NCBI GenBank assembly: GCA_030430845.1
Contig: JAUIKE010000010.1
Coordinates: 1-64,000 of the forward strand
Direction of reading: 5' to 3'
Length of the DNA: 64,000 bases
Origin: Bacteroidia bacterium
GTDB lineage: Bacteria > Bacteroidota > Bacteroidia > Chitinophagales > Saprospiraceae
The notes under the pieces are model-generated. The model did not search any database. It was not told the origin of the DNA and saw only the letters and a program-made list of their open reading frames with translations. Positions 42,356 through 51,088 of this stretch are shown here, in pieces; the stretch's first letter is position 1; every line of letters begins with the position of its first letter. Made by a program: the position numbers and the translations under genes.

Positions 42356-42938
42356 CCTCCCCAAGATCAACCTTTTTCATATTCGTCCACTGAGACTCCA
42401 GCAAGCCAAAGATCTCCATATCATGATATCGGTTGTTCAGCCAGATGGCCTGGCGGAGGACGCCTTCCTTTTGGAAACCCAGGCGGATTGGAACGCCTTT
42501 GCTTTTTTCGTTATCGGATAATATTCTGATTTCGATTCGGTGTAGTTCTAGTTCGCTAAAGGCAAAATCGATCAATTTGATACAGGACCGGGTGATCAGG
42601 CCCCGGCCTTGATAAGGCTCGCTGAGCCAGTAGCCGATCTCTCCTTTTTTGTGGCGCATGTTCAGGCGGGTAAAGCCGCATGACCCAACAATCTGGTTTT
42701 GTAAGTTCACAAAGGCGGTGAGGCGCTGCCCCCCTTCATTGAAGGCCTGAGCTTCACGGATGAACCGGCGCACATCACTCAGCGTTTTGGTTCGTTCAAC
42801 CCAACTGAGCCAGGCCTCAAAATAAAGCCGCTGCCCTTGGATGAGGTCATACAATGCCTTGGCATGAAGCAATTGTGGTGCAACTAAAGATAGGTCATTG
42901 GAGACCTGCAGACGAAATTGATTAAGGTCTTGATTCAT
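42342..42938 (-). CDS. GNAT family N-acetyltransferase, RimJ/RimL-like
   Basis: This 198-residue protein has GNAT motif A in IGYWLSEPYQGRGLITRSCIKLIDFAF (~residues 105-130; Q/R-G-x-G acetyl-CoA loop) and motif B in RIEIRILSDNEKSKGVPIRLGFQKEGVLR (~139-167). It resembles ribosomal-protein alanine acetyltransferases, but YdaF-like relatives acetylate other targets. The C-terminal E-G-A-V-S and stop TAA are encoded by the GGGGCTGTCTCATAA end of element B, so the natural 3' end of the gene may have been replaced by the element. Confidence 0.9.
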   Translation of the reverse strand: MNQDLNQFRLQVSNDLSLVAPQLLHAKALYDLIQGQRLYFEAWLSWVERTKTLSDVRRFIREAQAFNEGGQRLTAFVNLQNQIVGSCGFTRLNMRHKKGEIGYWLSEPYQGRGLITRSCIKLIDFAFSELELHRIEIRILSDNEKSKGVPIRLGFQKEGVLRQAIWLNNRYHDMEIFGLLESQWTNMKKVDLGEGAVS

Positions 42939-43301
42939 TATTCATGGGGGTGAGGGATAACATAATTCGGTTATTCTCATAAGTTAGCCTATTTTTATTA
43001 AAATTGAAAGGGGCAGTTTCCTTTGGCCCGTACTACTGCATTCACTATTAGTTATCTGAACTTGATTACCTTCAAATCAGGAGTTCAAATAAGAAGGATT
43101 AAAAGGGGGGCGAACGAAATCAGCAATAAAAAAAAATGAAAAAGTCAATAAACTAATTAACGGGATTGTGTGAAAAGTCCTTCCGTACGGACCGTATGGT
43201 CGGCCTTTTTACACAACCCCTTGTAGAAAGTAAAAGGTAGAAAGAGACCTTTCGACCCTCGACCTTCGAGCCAAATTGAATAGAAATTTAAACCATAATA
43301 A
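42939..43301. other. 360-bp intergenic region with a short GGGTTGTGT element
   Basis: There is no gene. Apart from the small element at 43162-43220 I see only AT-rich sequence and no clear promoter for the double GH43 gene. Confidence 0.6.
43162..43220. repeat. Minimal GGGTTGTGT-type inverted repeat (element E)
   Basis: GGGATTGTGTGAAAA (43162-43176) pairs imperfectly with TTTTTACACAACCCC (43206-43220); the centre holds CCGTACGG and CCGTATGG. The same arms occur at 47851-47903 and in the outer ends of element D (51089-51224). Confidence 0.8.
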
Positions 43302-45443
43302 ATGAAGACTTTTAAAGAAAAATATCATCAGTTACTCAACTATACTTTCCTTTTAGTCATTTCAGCTTTTCTACTAACCTCCTGCCAACCTACGGAACCC
43401 CAATACTCCGCTTACCTGTTCGCCTACTTCACAGGAAATGGCCCCGGCGAGGAGCAAGTGCATTATGCGATCAGTAAGGACGGCTTTTCTTATTTCGCCC
43501 TTAATGATAACGAGCCTGTTATCGACTCCAAAACGATCAGCACCAGCGGAGGAGTCAGAGACCCTCATGTTTTAAGAGGTGAAGATGGCTGGTTTTACAT
43601 GGTCTTAACGGACCTGTATGTACCGGAAATGGGCTGGAAAAACACCGCTATGGTAATGCTCAAGTCAAGGGATCTGATCAATTGGGAACACACGGTGATT
43701 GATATTCCCAAAACCTACCCGGAAACATTCGGAGACGTATTTCGGGTTTGGGCTCCCCAAACCGCCTATGACAAAGAGCAGCAGAAGTATATGCTTTACT
43801 GGTCCATGTTGCAGCCTGAAGGCAGAGACATTATTTATTATGCTTACGCCAATGCGGACTTTACCGGCCTGGAAAGCGAGCCCCAACAACTCCTGTTCAA
43901 AGAAGGCGCTTGCATTGATGGGGATATTGTATTTCATGACGGGAAGTATCATCTCTTTTTTAAAAATGAAGACAAGGATGCAAAAGGTATCATGCTGGCT
44001 ATTTCAGATAAGATCAATGAAGGATACGAAGTCCAGGAAGGATACGTAGATCAAACAGATGATGCAGTGGAAGGCTCCGGAACCTTTCAACTGATTGGTA
44101 CGGACCAGTACATTTTGATGTACGATCTGTATACCGCAGGCAAATATCAGTTTTGTGTGAGCGACGATCTGAAGAATTTTAAGGTGATCGATGAAGACAT
44201 CAGTATGAATTTCCACCCCCGGCACGGATCCGTGATCCCTATTACCCAGGAGGAAATGGATGCCCTTGTGGGAAAATGGAGTCGCTTAACTTCTTTCATT
44301 CATGGATCTAATAATTCAGAAGTAAAAAGCAATAATGTTGAGATTGAGGAGTCTTCTATTATCCTTTCGGTCATGCCGGGCACCGATGTAAGCCAGATCG
44401 ATCCTACCTTTCAGGTTTTTTCGGACGTCGAAATATCGCCGGCTGGTCCGCAGGACTTTAGCAATGGTCCCGTGTCGTATACCTTTACCTTTGGTGAAAT
44501 GTCTAAAACGGTAGAGGTGAGCGTACAAGCGGCAGGCAATCCTGTTTTGAATGGCTTTTATGCGGATCCGGAAATCATTTATTCTCAAAGAGAACAAAAG
44601 TATTATCTGTATCCCACCAGTGATGGGTTTTATAGCTGGTCCGGGAAATATTTTGAGGTTTTCGAGTCCGAGGATCTAAAGAATTGGAGTAATAAAGGGG
44701 TAATAGTGGACCTGACGAAGGATGTAGATTGGGCCAATCGCAATGCCTGGGCGCCTTGTGCCATCGAAAAGAAAGTAGGCGATGACTACAAATACTACTA
44801 CTATTTCACGGCTGCCCAAAAAATTGGAGTGGCCGTGTCAGACAACCCAACCGGGCCGTTTAAAGATTCTGGCAAGGCCTTGATAGACTTTAAACCCGAA
44901 GGGATAAACAGAGGTCAGGAAATAGATCCCGATGTCTTTTTTGATCCTGAATCAGGCAAGCATTACCTATATTGGGGCAATGGTTATATGGCCGTAGCCG
45001 AACTGAATGAGGATATGGTTTCGATTAAAAAAGAGACCCTCAAGGTGATCACACCTGATGATACTTATCGGGAAGGCACCGAAGTTTTTTACCGGGATGG
45101 TCAATACTATTTCATGTGGTCGGAAGATGACACCCGCAGCCCTAATTACCGGGTCAGATACGCTATAGCAAAGTCTCCGCTTGGGCCTTTAAACATACCG
45201 GAAAACAATATGGTGATCGAGAAAGATCCTGCCAAGGGTATTTACGGAACGGGCCATAACTCCGTAATCTATTCCCAAGAGCAAGATCAGTGGTACATCG
45301 TTTATCACCGGTTCAATAAGCCCAATGGGATTAAGATGGGCCGGCGGGCCGGCTTCAACAGGGAAGTGTGCATCGATCCTTTAGACTTCGATGAAAAGGG
45401 AGCTATTTTACAGGCCCAGCCAACAGTGGAGGGTATTATGTAA
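43302..45443 (+). CDS. Double glycoside hydrolase family 43 lipoprotein
   Basis: This 713-residue protein has a lipoprotein signal (LLVISAFLLTSCQ, Cys ~28). The first five-bladed propeller (~35-325) has GGVRDPHVLRGEDGWFYMVLTDL and FRVWAPQTAYDKEQQKYMLYWS. An Ig-like linker (~340-410) joins it to a second GH43 domain (~411-713) with GFYADPEIIYSQREQKYYLYPTSD, RNAWAPCAIE and EGTEVFYRDGQYYFMWSED. The catalytic Asp/Asp/Glu set is plausible in the second domain (ADPEI, DPDVFFDPE, EGTEV). GH43 enzymes are inverting arabinosidases/xylosidases/galactosidases; the substrate is unknown. It is probably surface-tethered and acts with the GH97 gene downstream. Confidence 0.92.
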   Translation: MKTFKEKYHQLLNYTFLLVISAFLLTSCQPTEPQYSAYLFAYFTGNGPGEEQVHYAISKDGFSYFALNDNEPVIDSKTISTSGGVRDPHVLRGEDGWFYMVLTDLYVPEMGWKNTAMVMLKSRDLINWEHTVIDIPKTYPETFGDVFRVWAPQTAYDKEQQKYMLYWSMLQPEGRDIIYYAYANADFTGLESEPQQLLFKEGACIDGDIVFHDGKYHLFFKNEDKDAKGIMLAISDKINEGYEVQEGYVDQTDDAVEGSGTFQLIGTDQYILMYDLYTAGKYQFCVSDDLKNFKVIDEDISMNFHPRHGSVIPITQEEMDALVGKWSRLTSFIHGSNNSEVKSNNVEIEESSIILSVMPGTDVSQIDPTFQVFSDVEISPAGPQDFSNGPVSYTFTFGEMSKTVEVSVQAAGNPVLNGFYADPEIIYSQREQKYYLYPTSDGFYSWSGKYFEVFESEDLKNWSNKGVIVDLTKDVDWANRNAWAPCAIEKKVGDDYKYYYYFTAAQKIGVAVSDNPTGPFKDSGKALIDFKPEGINRGQEIDPDVFFDPESGKHYLYWGNGYMAVAELNEDMVSIKKETLKVITPDDTYREGTEVFYRDGQYYFMWSEDDTRSPNYRVRYAIAKSPLGPLNIPENNMVIEKDPAKGIYGTGHNSVIYSQEQDQWYIVYHRFNKPNGIKMGRRAGFNREVCIDPLDFDEKGAILQAQPTVEGIM

Positions 45444-45789
45444 AAACATGAGGCATTCGGGAATTTTAGAATAACTTCAAAAAATATTGGTCTAATGGTA
45501 CTCCGACCTTATTCAAATTAGCTATTTCGGTTTCTGAAAAGCGTTAAAAAATGAATATTGTTTGAGCGTAGCGAGTTTATTCATTTTAGCTTTTCAGGGA
45601 TCGAAATAGCGTTAAGATTTGAATACAGTCTTGTCCGCCTAAGGCGGATGCTTCTTTTTCATCAAGGAAAAAGAAGAGGCTTAATATTTTTATCCCATAT
45701 TGGGGGGGTGACTTATGTTTATTTCATTAGGTTTCAAATAGTTAACTTGACTAATTGTAAATATAAGCTAACCAACAAAGTCTACTACC
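45444..45789. other. 346-bp intergenic region with three stacked hairpins
   Basis: There is no gene between the double GH43 and GH97 genes. It contains the nested element at 45519-45612, TCCGCCTAAGGCGGA (45634-45648), and CTTCTTTTTC/GAAAAAGAAG (45651-45676). About 110 bp of AT-rich DNA precede the GH97 start. Confidence 0.65.
45519..45612. repeat. Nested hairpin element with GAGCGTAGCGAG loop
   Basis: 45521-45542 (GCTATTTCG...CTGAAAAGC) pairs with 45589-45610 (GCTTTTCAG...CGAAATAGC) using G-U-type differences. Inside, AATGAATA (45550-45557) pairs with TATTCATT (45578-45585) around TTTGAGCGTAGCGAG. It lies 75 bp after the GH43 stop. A loop of this kind recurs in many Bacteroidota genomes (from memory). 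Confidence 0.8.
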
Positions 45790-47736
45790 ATGCTAAGAAA
45801 TTTTTTAATTGCCCTTTTATACGTTTCAACCCTGACTGCTTTTAGTCAAAACGAATTATCAGTAGAAGGCCCCGACGGTCTATTAAAAGTTGAACTCAGC
45901 CTGAAGGATGGAAGCCCGTATTTTGCAGTTTCTTATGATGGAGAGCTGTTTTTAGATCCATCCCCCTTAGGCTTAAAGACCTCTATTGGCGATTTCTCGG
46001 AAAATTTATCTTATGCTTCCTCCTCTAAAAGACAGATCAATGAATCTTACGAGCTGTCAAAAAGTAAGGTCAGCCAGGTGGATTATAAAGCCAATGAACT
46101 CATCTGCCGCTTTGCTAATAGCAATGAAGATACGCTTCACGTCATCATGCGGCTGAGCAACATTGATGTGGCCTTTTCTTATCGGGTAACGGTCAAGGAA
46201 AGAAAGACCAACCTGCTGGTCCATGAGGAAGCCACCGGTTTTGATCTGCCGGATTATGCGACCACCTTCATTACTCAGCAGGCCCTGCCCATGACGGGCT
46301 GGGAAAAGACCAAACCGAGTTATGAAGAGGAATATACCTATGATGAGCCTGTAGGAACACCTTCTCAAAACAAGGTGGGATACACCTTCCCTGCACTTTT
46401 TAAGCTGGGCGAAAAAGGATGGGTCCTGATCTCCGAAACCGGTGTTGACAGTCGTTATGTGGGTGCCAGGCTTGGAGAAGGAACGAAAACGGGGCTATAT
46501 CCGCTAAAATTTCCTCAGGCCGGCGAAAACAATTCCATCGGAGGGACCTACGCGGCTATGGCCATACCCGCACAAACACCTTGGCGAACCATTACCGTAG
46601 GCAAAACCTTAAAACCCATCGTGGAATCCACCGTTGCCTTTGATGTGGTGGAACCTCTGTATGAAGCTTCCATGGACTACCAAATGGGAAAAGCGACCTG
46701 GAGTTGGATTGTGTGGCAGGACGGCAGCATCAATTACGAGGATCAGGCCCAGTTTATTGATCTGGCCTCCACCCTCGGTTTTGAATACGTGCTGATAGAT
46801 AATTGGTGGGACAGAAACATAGGTCGCGAACGAATGGAGGAGTTGGTGAAATATGCTGACAGCAAAAACGTGGGCGTACTCCTGTGGTATAACTCCAACG
46901 GTTTCTGGAGCGATGCTCCGCAAACCCCGCAAGATCGGATGAACACAGCACCGGCTCGAAAAAAGGAGATGGCCTGGCTGCAAAGCATTGGCGTAAAGGG
47001 GCTGAAAGTAGATTTTTTCGGTGGGGATAAGCAAGAAACCATGAAGCTGTATGAAGATATTCTTTCCGATGCCAATGAATATGGGTTGACCATTACTTTT
47101 CACGGCTGTACCCTGCCGAGGGGCTGGGAACGGATGTATCCTAATTTTGTAACTTCTGAGGCAGTGCTGGCCTCAGAGAACCTGATCTTCAGGCAGGATG
47201 CGTCGGATAAGCATGCCCATTATGCCACTATTTTGCCATTTACCCGGAATGCTGTTGGGGCTATGGATTTTGCCCCTGTTTTCTTCAACAAAATCCTTTC
47301 AAGAACTCAGGAGTCAGGCTCTATCAGACGCACCACCGATGCCTTTGAATTGGCCACAGCAGTGCTTTACCTTTCTCCTGTCCAGCACTTCGGCATCACT
47401 CCGAACAACCTGGAGGAACAGCCGGACCATGTATGGGACTTTGTGCGTAATGTACCCACCACCTGGGATGAAACCGTCTTCATTGACGGATACCCAGGCA
47501 AGCACATTGTGTTGGCAAGACGGAAGGATGAAAATTGGTATGTCGTAGCAGTGAACGGAGAAAAGGAGCAGAAAGAACTGGAGATTACCTTGCCCATGTT
47601 GGCCGGCCAGGAAGTGACGCTGCTTTATGATAAAAAGGATAGGGGTGCAGGAGAAAAAACAGTCAAGATCAACAAGAATGGGAAAGTACAATTGACTTTA
47701 TTGTCTGAAGGAGGAGTGGTTATTTTTACCCCTTAA
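45790..47736 (+). CDS. Glycoside hydrolase family 97 enzyme
   Basis: This 648-residue secreted enzyme has a signal peptide (MLRNFLIALLYVSTLTAFSQ). An N-terminal beta-sandwich (~22-280) precedes a (beta/alpha)8 barrel (~290-550) with WSWIVWQDGSINYEDQAQFIDLA, YVLIDNWWD, GVKGLKVDFFGGDKQ and TFHGCTLPRGWERMYPNFVTSEAV. A C-terminal beta domain (~555-648) ends the protein. The Asp in LKVDFF (~407) sits where retaining GH97 alpha-galactosidases carry their nucleophile, so a retaining alpha-glycosidase is likely; SusB-type enzymes use Glu bases instead. It follows the double GH43 gene on the same strand; together they suggest hydrolysis of a galactose- or arabinose-bearing glycan. Confidence 0.92.
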   Translation: MLRNFLIALLYVSTLTAFSQNELSVEGPDGLLKVELSLKDGSPYFAVSYDGELFLDPSPLGLKTSIGDFSENLSYASSSKRQINESYELSKSKVSQVDYKANELICRFANSNEDTLHVIMRLSNIDVAFSYRVTVKERKTNLLVHEEATGFDLPDYATTFITQQALPMTGWEKTKPSYEEEYTYDEPVGTPSQNKVGYTFPALFKLGEKGWVLISETGVDSRYVGARLGEGTKTGLYPLKFPQAGENNSIGGTYAAMAIPAQTPWRTITVGKTLKPIVESTVAFDVVEPLYEASMDYQMGKATWSWIVWQDGSINYEDQAQFIDLASTLGFEYVLIDNWWDRNIGRERMEELVKYADSKNVGVLLWYNSNGFWSDAPQTPQDRMNTAPARKKEMAWLQSIGVKGLKVDFFGGDKQETMKLYEDILSDANEYGLTITFHGCTLPRGWERMYPNFVTSEAVLASENLIFRQDASDKHAHYATILPFTRNAVGAMDFAPVFFNKILSRTQESGSIRRTTDAFELATAVLYLSPVQHFGITPNNLEEQPDHVWDFVRNVPTTWDETVFIDGYPGKHIVLARRKDENWYVVAVNGEKEQKELEITLPMLAGQEVTLLYDKKDRGAGEKTVKINKNGKVQLTLLSEGGVVIFTP

Positions 47737-47780
47737 CAGGTGCTTGCGGCTCCGCCGCAAGCACCTGTTAAGGGGTAAAA
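47724..47780. terminator. 27-bp-arm perfect palindrome including last codons and stop of the GH97 gene
   Basis: Arms 47724-47750 and 47754-47780 are exact reverse complements with a 3-nt loop. The left arm includes TTT ACC CCT TAA, the coding end of the GH97 gene, plus CAGGTGCTTGCGGC; the right arm is its inverted copy. Confidence 0.93.
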
Positions 47781-47850
47781 TAGGCTACGGCCCATGGCCT
47801 ACGGTTGGGACGGAACTTGCTCGTGGCCCGTACGGGCCTCACGCCTTCTT

Positions 47851-47903
47851 GGGGTTGTGTAGAAAGTGTAGGCGGCGCGCCGCACACACCTTTTACACAA
47901 CCC
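47851..47903. repeat. GGGTTGTGT-type inverted repeat
   Basis: GGGGTTGTGT (47851-47860) pairs with ACACAACCC (47895-47903); the inner GGCGGCG/CGCCGC forms the tip. Just before it lie the self-complementary GGCCCGTACGGGCC (47825-47838) and ACGGCCCATGGCC, so the whole 190-bp gap is hairpins. Confidence 0.8.
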
Positions 47904-47924
47904 TTCAAAAAGACCTCTCCGAGA

Positions 47925-48896
47925 CTAATTCCCGGGAGGTCGAAGCATTGAAGTATCTGCATTACCGGAAATCACTCCAGCTCTGCGGATTGCATCTTGA
48001 TGGTATTTGAATTGAAAGGACAATTGCTTGTTTTTGAAATCGAGCTTTAGCTTGCCTTGTTTTAAAAACTCGAGGCCCAGCAAACCATCCAGTTCTCCTG
48101 CAAATAAGCGGTTACGGAGCAGGCTCAGATCCTGGAATTGTGTCAGCATTTCCCCTAAAGGCATACTGTTCAAATAAACGCCGCTCAGCCTGGCCACAAA
48201 CGACCTTTTCTTTCGCCCCCCAATACCCAAGGTCATAGAAGATCCCGTTTTTCCAAAGGATACAGACAACTCATCCTGATGGCGCTCGTCCAATACATTG
48301 ATGCCGGCTCCACTGTCTATGCCCAGTCGGAAAGGCTGTCCTCCTATGCTTGCATCAATTACCGGCAGGCCGGATTTTTCCTGAAACGGCAGAACAATTC
48401 CAAAAGGAGCCGAAGGAATAAAGCCTACTTCTATCTCCGTGGAGGGTCGAAAAGAAATATGCCCCTCCATAAAATCAATTTCCAGCTCCATATTTTTGAA
48501 AAAATCGACGCCCAGCAAGCCTAATATTTTATAAGGCACCGGACTGATCTGCTCTAAATGAGCCAGGTCCATAATGAGCGCCTCCTTCGCTTTCCAGATA
48601 TGGTTCCCTATCTCTATATCCACTCTTCTGCTTTCATAGCTGGTGACTTCTTCATGCAGGCCATAAATCGGTGTGCTGCCTGATGGATCTCCTCTGAAAT
48701 ACTTGGCGTTCAAAGTAAGATGGGAAGATCCGGTATCCAGAATAAAGTATCCGGTGTGCTGGTAATTGACCTTGGCTTCAAGGACAATCAATTTGTCGAT
48801 CAAAACTAAAGGCAATCGAACCTGGGCATGCCCAGGCAACTTGGCACCTAAATAGAGCCAGAGGGCCGCCAGGGCCAAGGGTTTAATGGGGTTCAT
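47925..48896 (-). CDS. Retropepsin-like aspartyl protease family protein
   Basis: This 323-residue secreted protein starts at ATG 48896 (MNPIKPLALAALWLYLG) with a signal peptide ending GHAQ; the open frame upstream to 48977 has no signal-like start. Two retropepsin halves are visible: FILDTGSSHLTLN (~residues 52-64) and LGIDSGAGINVLD (~185-197), each with the D-(T/S)-G triad, followed by LLGVDFFKNMELEIDF and LLGLEFLKQGKLKLDF. Fused halves form a complete site, as in pepsin-like or clan AA bacterial proteases. It is probably periplasmic. Targets are unknown. It ends near a dense palindrome region. Confidence 0.85.
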   Translation of the reverse strand: MNPIKPLALAALWLYLGAKLPGHAQVRLPLVLIDKLIVLEAKVNYQHTGYFILDTGSSHLTLNAKYFRGDPSGSTPIYGLHEEVTSYESRRVDIEIGNHIWKAKEALIMDLAHLEQISPVPYKILGLLGVDFFKNMELEIDFMEGHISFRPSTEIEVGFIPSAPFGIVLPFQEKSGLPVIDASIGGQPFRLGIDSGAGINVLDERHQDELSVSFGKTGSSMTLGIGGRKKRSFVARLSGVYLNSMPLGEMLTQFQDLSLLRNRLFAGELDGLLGLEFLKQGKLKLDFKNKQLSFQFKYHQDAIRRAGVISGNADTSMLRPPGN

Positions 48897-49017
48897 AGTC
48901 AAAAGGGTTTTAGGTGTTATGAATACGGAGATATAATTACACCAACCTATCGAGGAGATTGTGGACAAATCAATCAATCATGTGGAGGAATTCGTCATTT
49001 CGCCTGAAATGAACGAA

Positions 49018-49177
49018 TTAACCCGGTTTTGCCTGGTTTTTAGTGCGATATACGGAAGGAGTTAGGCCTGTTTCCTTTTTAAACAGACGGGAAAAATATC
49101 GCTGGTCGGAATAAGCTGTTTGGAGGGCGATACTATTGATAGGAGACTCAGAATGGATCAGTGGTTTTTTACTTGTT
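49018..49177 (-). pseudogene. Remnant of an AraC-family regulator (C-terminal helix-turn-helix only)
   Basis: Reading minus from just after the aminotransferase stop, codons give KKPLIHSESPINSIALQTAY, then SDQRYFSRLFKKETGLTPSV and YRTKNQAKPG with stop TAA at 49018-49020. This is the second helix-turn-helix of an AraC regulator (S-x-R-Y-F-S-R-x-F-K-K-x-x-G-x-T-P-x-x-Y-R). There is no start codon or N-terminal part, and it begins in a different frame right at the aminotransferase stop codon. A deletion probably removed the rest of the regulator. Confidence 0.8.
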
Positions 49178-50371
49178 TCAGCGAATAATCCCCTTTAAAC
49201 TATGAACCAACTTCTCCACCTCCTCCTCCAAATTGTAATAATGCGGCGACACCCGCAGCGCCCATTTCACACCCTTACGGTTGAAATCGTACAGGGCGGA
49301 GTCATAGGCGACGATCGAGCAATTGATTTGTTGCTCCTGAAGTTGCTTTTTTATAAGCTTTGGGTCCTGGCCGGGGATATGGAACGTAACAATGCCTCCG
49401 AGTTCCGGGCCCTGGTCCAATACTCGAACACCACTAAGCTTACCCAGCCGCTCCCGTGTATGATGAGCGAGCATTTGTACGCGCTCCTGGATGTGAGGCA
49501 TACCAATGTCCATGGCCAATTCTACGGCAGCTTTACCACCCAGGATCAAGGCATGCGGGCGCTCCCACAGCTCAAAGCGTTTGGCTGAATTAACGACTTC
49601 ATATTCCCTTTCTTTCGTCCAGCGGGCCGAGTGGAGGTCCAGGTAAATAGGTTCTAAGCCTGCTTGCAGCGCTTTGTCCGATACATATAAAAAGCCGGCT
49701 CCGCGCGGGCCTCGGAGGAATTTGCGAAAAGTAGCGCTCAAAAAGTCACAGTGAATCTTTTCGACATCCAGGGGTAATTGCCCGGCTGACTGGCAGGCAT
49801 CCACCAGGTACCAGGAATCCACCTCTTTGCACATCCGGCCGATGGCTTCCACATCCTGGATCAGGCCCGAGTTGGTAGGGATATGCGTAACGGCTACTAG
49901 TGTTGGCTGGTGCTTTTTGATGAGTTGTTGCATGGCCGTGAGGTCTACGCCTCCGGCAGAGGTATCGATGGGCGCAACTACCAGTTCAATTTTTTTCAGT
50001 CGTTGCAACTGAAGAAAAGCTATGTGATTCGATACATAATCATCCTGAGTCGTCAGTAAAACGTCTCCTTCCTCAAAAGGGATGGATGAGAGCGCTTTAT
50101 TATAGGCATCCGTAGCACTGCCGGAATAGGCAATGTTGCGCGAGCGAGTGTTCAGGAAATCTGCCAGCACCATATGGAAGCGGGCCAGCGGCCTCATTTG
50201 ATCAGCCGCAGCTTCGTAGCCACCGATGCGGGCTTCCAGTTCCAAATGATCGGTGATGGCTTTCAGGACCTGTTGAGGCATCAGAGCAGCTCCTGCGTTA
50301 TTTAGATGGATGAGTTCGGCGACGCCAGGCGTTTCTTGCCGGAGTTGTTGAATACGGTTTTGGTCAAGCAT
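49178..50371 (-). CDS. Class V aminotransferase (cysteine desulfurase-like PLP enzyme)
   Basis: This 397-residue enzyme has the fold-type I layout: YSGSATDAYNKALSSIPFEEGDVLLTTQDDYVSNH (~residues 80-115), AVTHIPTNSGLIQDVEAIG, WYLVDACQSAGQLPLDV (~195, PLP-binding Asp), then SATFRKFLRGPRGAGFLYV (~215-233) with the Schiff-base Lys. The Lys is preceded by Arg instead of the usual His. Relatives include isopenicillin-N-epimerase-like and selenocysteine lyase enzymes; no Isc/Suf genes are nearby, so the substrate is open. It overlaps or abuts an AraC remnant at its 3' end and follows the thiamine-binding-like gene by 10 bp. Confidence 0.9.
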   Translation of the reverse strand: MLDQNRIQQLRQETPGVAELIHLNNAGAALMPQQVLKAITDHLELEARIGGYEAAADQMRPLARFHMVLADFLNTRSRNIAYSGSATDAYNKALSSIPFEEGDVLLTTQDDYVSNHIAFLQLQRLKKIELVVAPIDTSAGGVDLTAMQQLIKKHQPTLVAVTHIPTNSGLIQDVEAIGRMCKEVDSWYLVDACQSAGQLPLDVEKIHCDFLSATFRKFLRGPRGAGFLYVSDKALQAGLEPIYLDLHSARWTKEREYEVVNSAKRFELWERPHALILGGKAAVELAMDIGMPHIQERVQMLAHHTRERLGKLSGVRVLDQGPELGGIVTFHIPGQDPKLIKKQLQEQQINCSIVAYDSALYDFNRKGVKWALRVSPHYYNLEEEVEKLVHSLKGIIR

Positions 50372-50381
50372 GTATGTATCT

Positions 50382-50630
50382 TTACAAGTTAATGGCTTGG
50401 TTTAAGATCTTGAGAACGCCTATGGTCACTTCCTCTTTTTCCAAACTTTCTTTCAGCTCGTTTTTTAAAACGTCCATAACACGCTCATATTCTCCTTCAA
50501 TTTGAGTACTCATATTATTGGTTCGTACTTTTAACCCCGCGTGTTGGTTGAGCCGATGGATAAAATCGAGGATGGGGGCTTCATATTGCTGGTGGAGTGG
50601 GTAAAGGCTGATTTCAACGGATATTTTCAT
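50382..50630 (-). CDS. Thiamine-binding-like protein (MTH1187/YkoF family)
   Basis: This 82-residue ferredoxin-like protein runs MKISVEISLYPLHQQYEAPI, then ILDFIHRLNQHAGLKVRTNN, MSTQIEGEYERVMDVLKNEL. The M-S-T-Q-I-x-G-E-Y-(E/D)-x-V-M signature is that of the YkoF/MTH1187 family, which binds thiamine or similar small molecules. It starts the minus-strand pair with the PLP enzyme (10-bp gap), suggesting joint expression. Confidence 0.9.
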   Translation of the reverse strand: MKISVEISLYPLHQQYEAPILDFIHRLNQHAGLKVRTNNMSTQIEGEYERVMDVLKNELKESLEKEEVTIGVLKILNQAINL

Positions 50631-50935
50631 TTTGATAAATTATTTTTATTTTCAACAGTTTTGTCCATGGAGGGCTGCAAAATATACATATATTTGAAAC
50701 TTGTTGGGACAATAAACTTGCCACAGGCAGGATCTTGTTAATAGCTCCATGTTTTTTGCCACAGCTAATTGGCATTAAAAAAATAATCGCCTAATCGTAG
50801 CGCACGCTTCAGCTTGCCCGTACCATAAGCTTTAGCTTGTATAAAGGTTAAACTTATTCGGCGGTTAAAAATTAAACGCCAATCAGCCTGGGGTTATTGA
50901 TATTTCATTCTAACGAAACGTAAAAACTGAATTGC

Positions 50936-51028
50936 ATGACTCATGTGTATTTCCCAGAAACCGACTCTGTGATCATCTATTTGGTGAGGGAAGATACCTT
51001 TTTTGGTGACAAAAATCTGGAGAAATAA
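50936..51028 (+). CDS. Possible short or relic reading frame
   Basis: ATG at 50936 opens 30 codons: MTHVYFPETDSVIIYLVRED, then TFFGDKNLEK. An in-frame stop precedes it closely. The composition looks protein-like, and it could be the end of a lost gene. I do not recognise it, and it may be chance. Confidence 0.2.
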   Translation: MTHVYFPETDSVIIYLVREDTFFGDKNLEK

Positions 51029-51088
51029 TTACAGGATTCTAATTTCCTTCTATTAATCCTTATTTTTGCGTTCATGAGTGGGTAGAAA

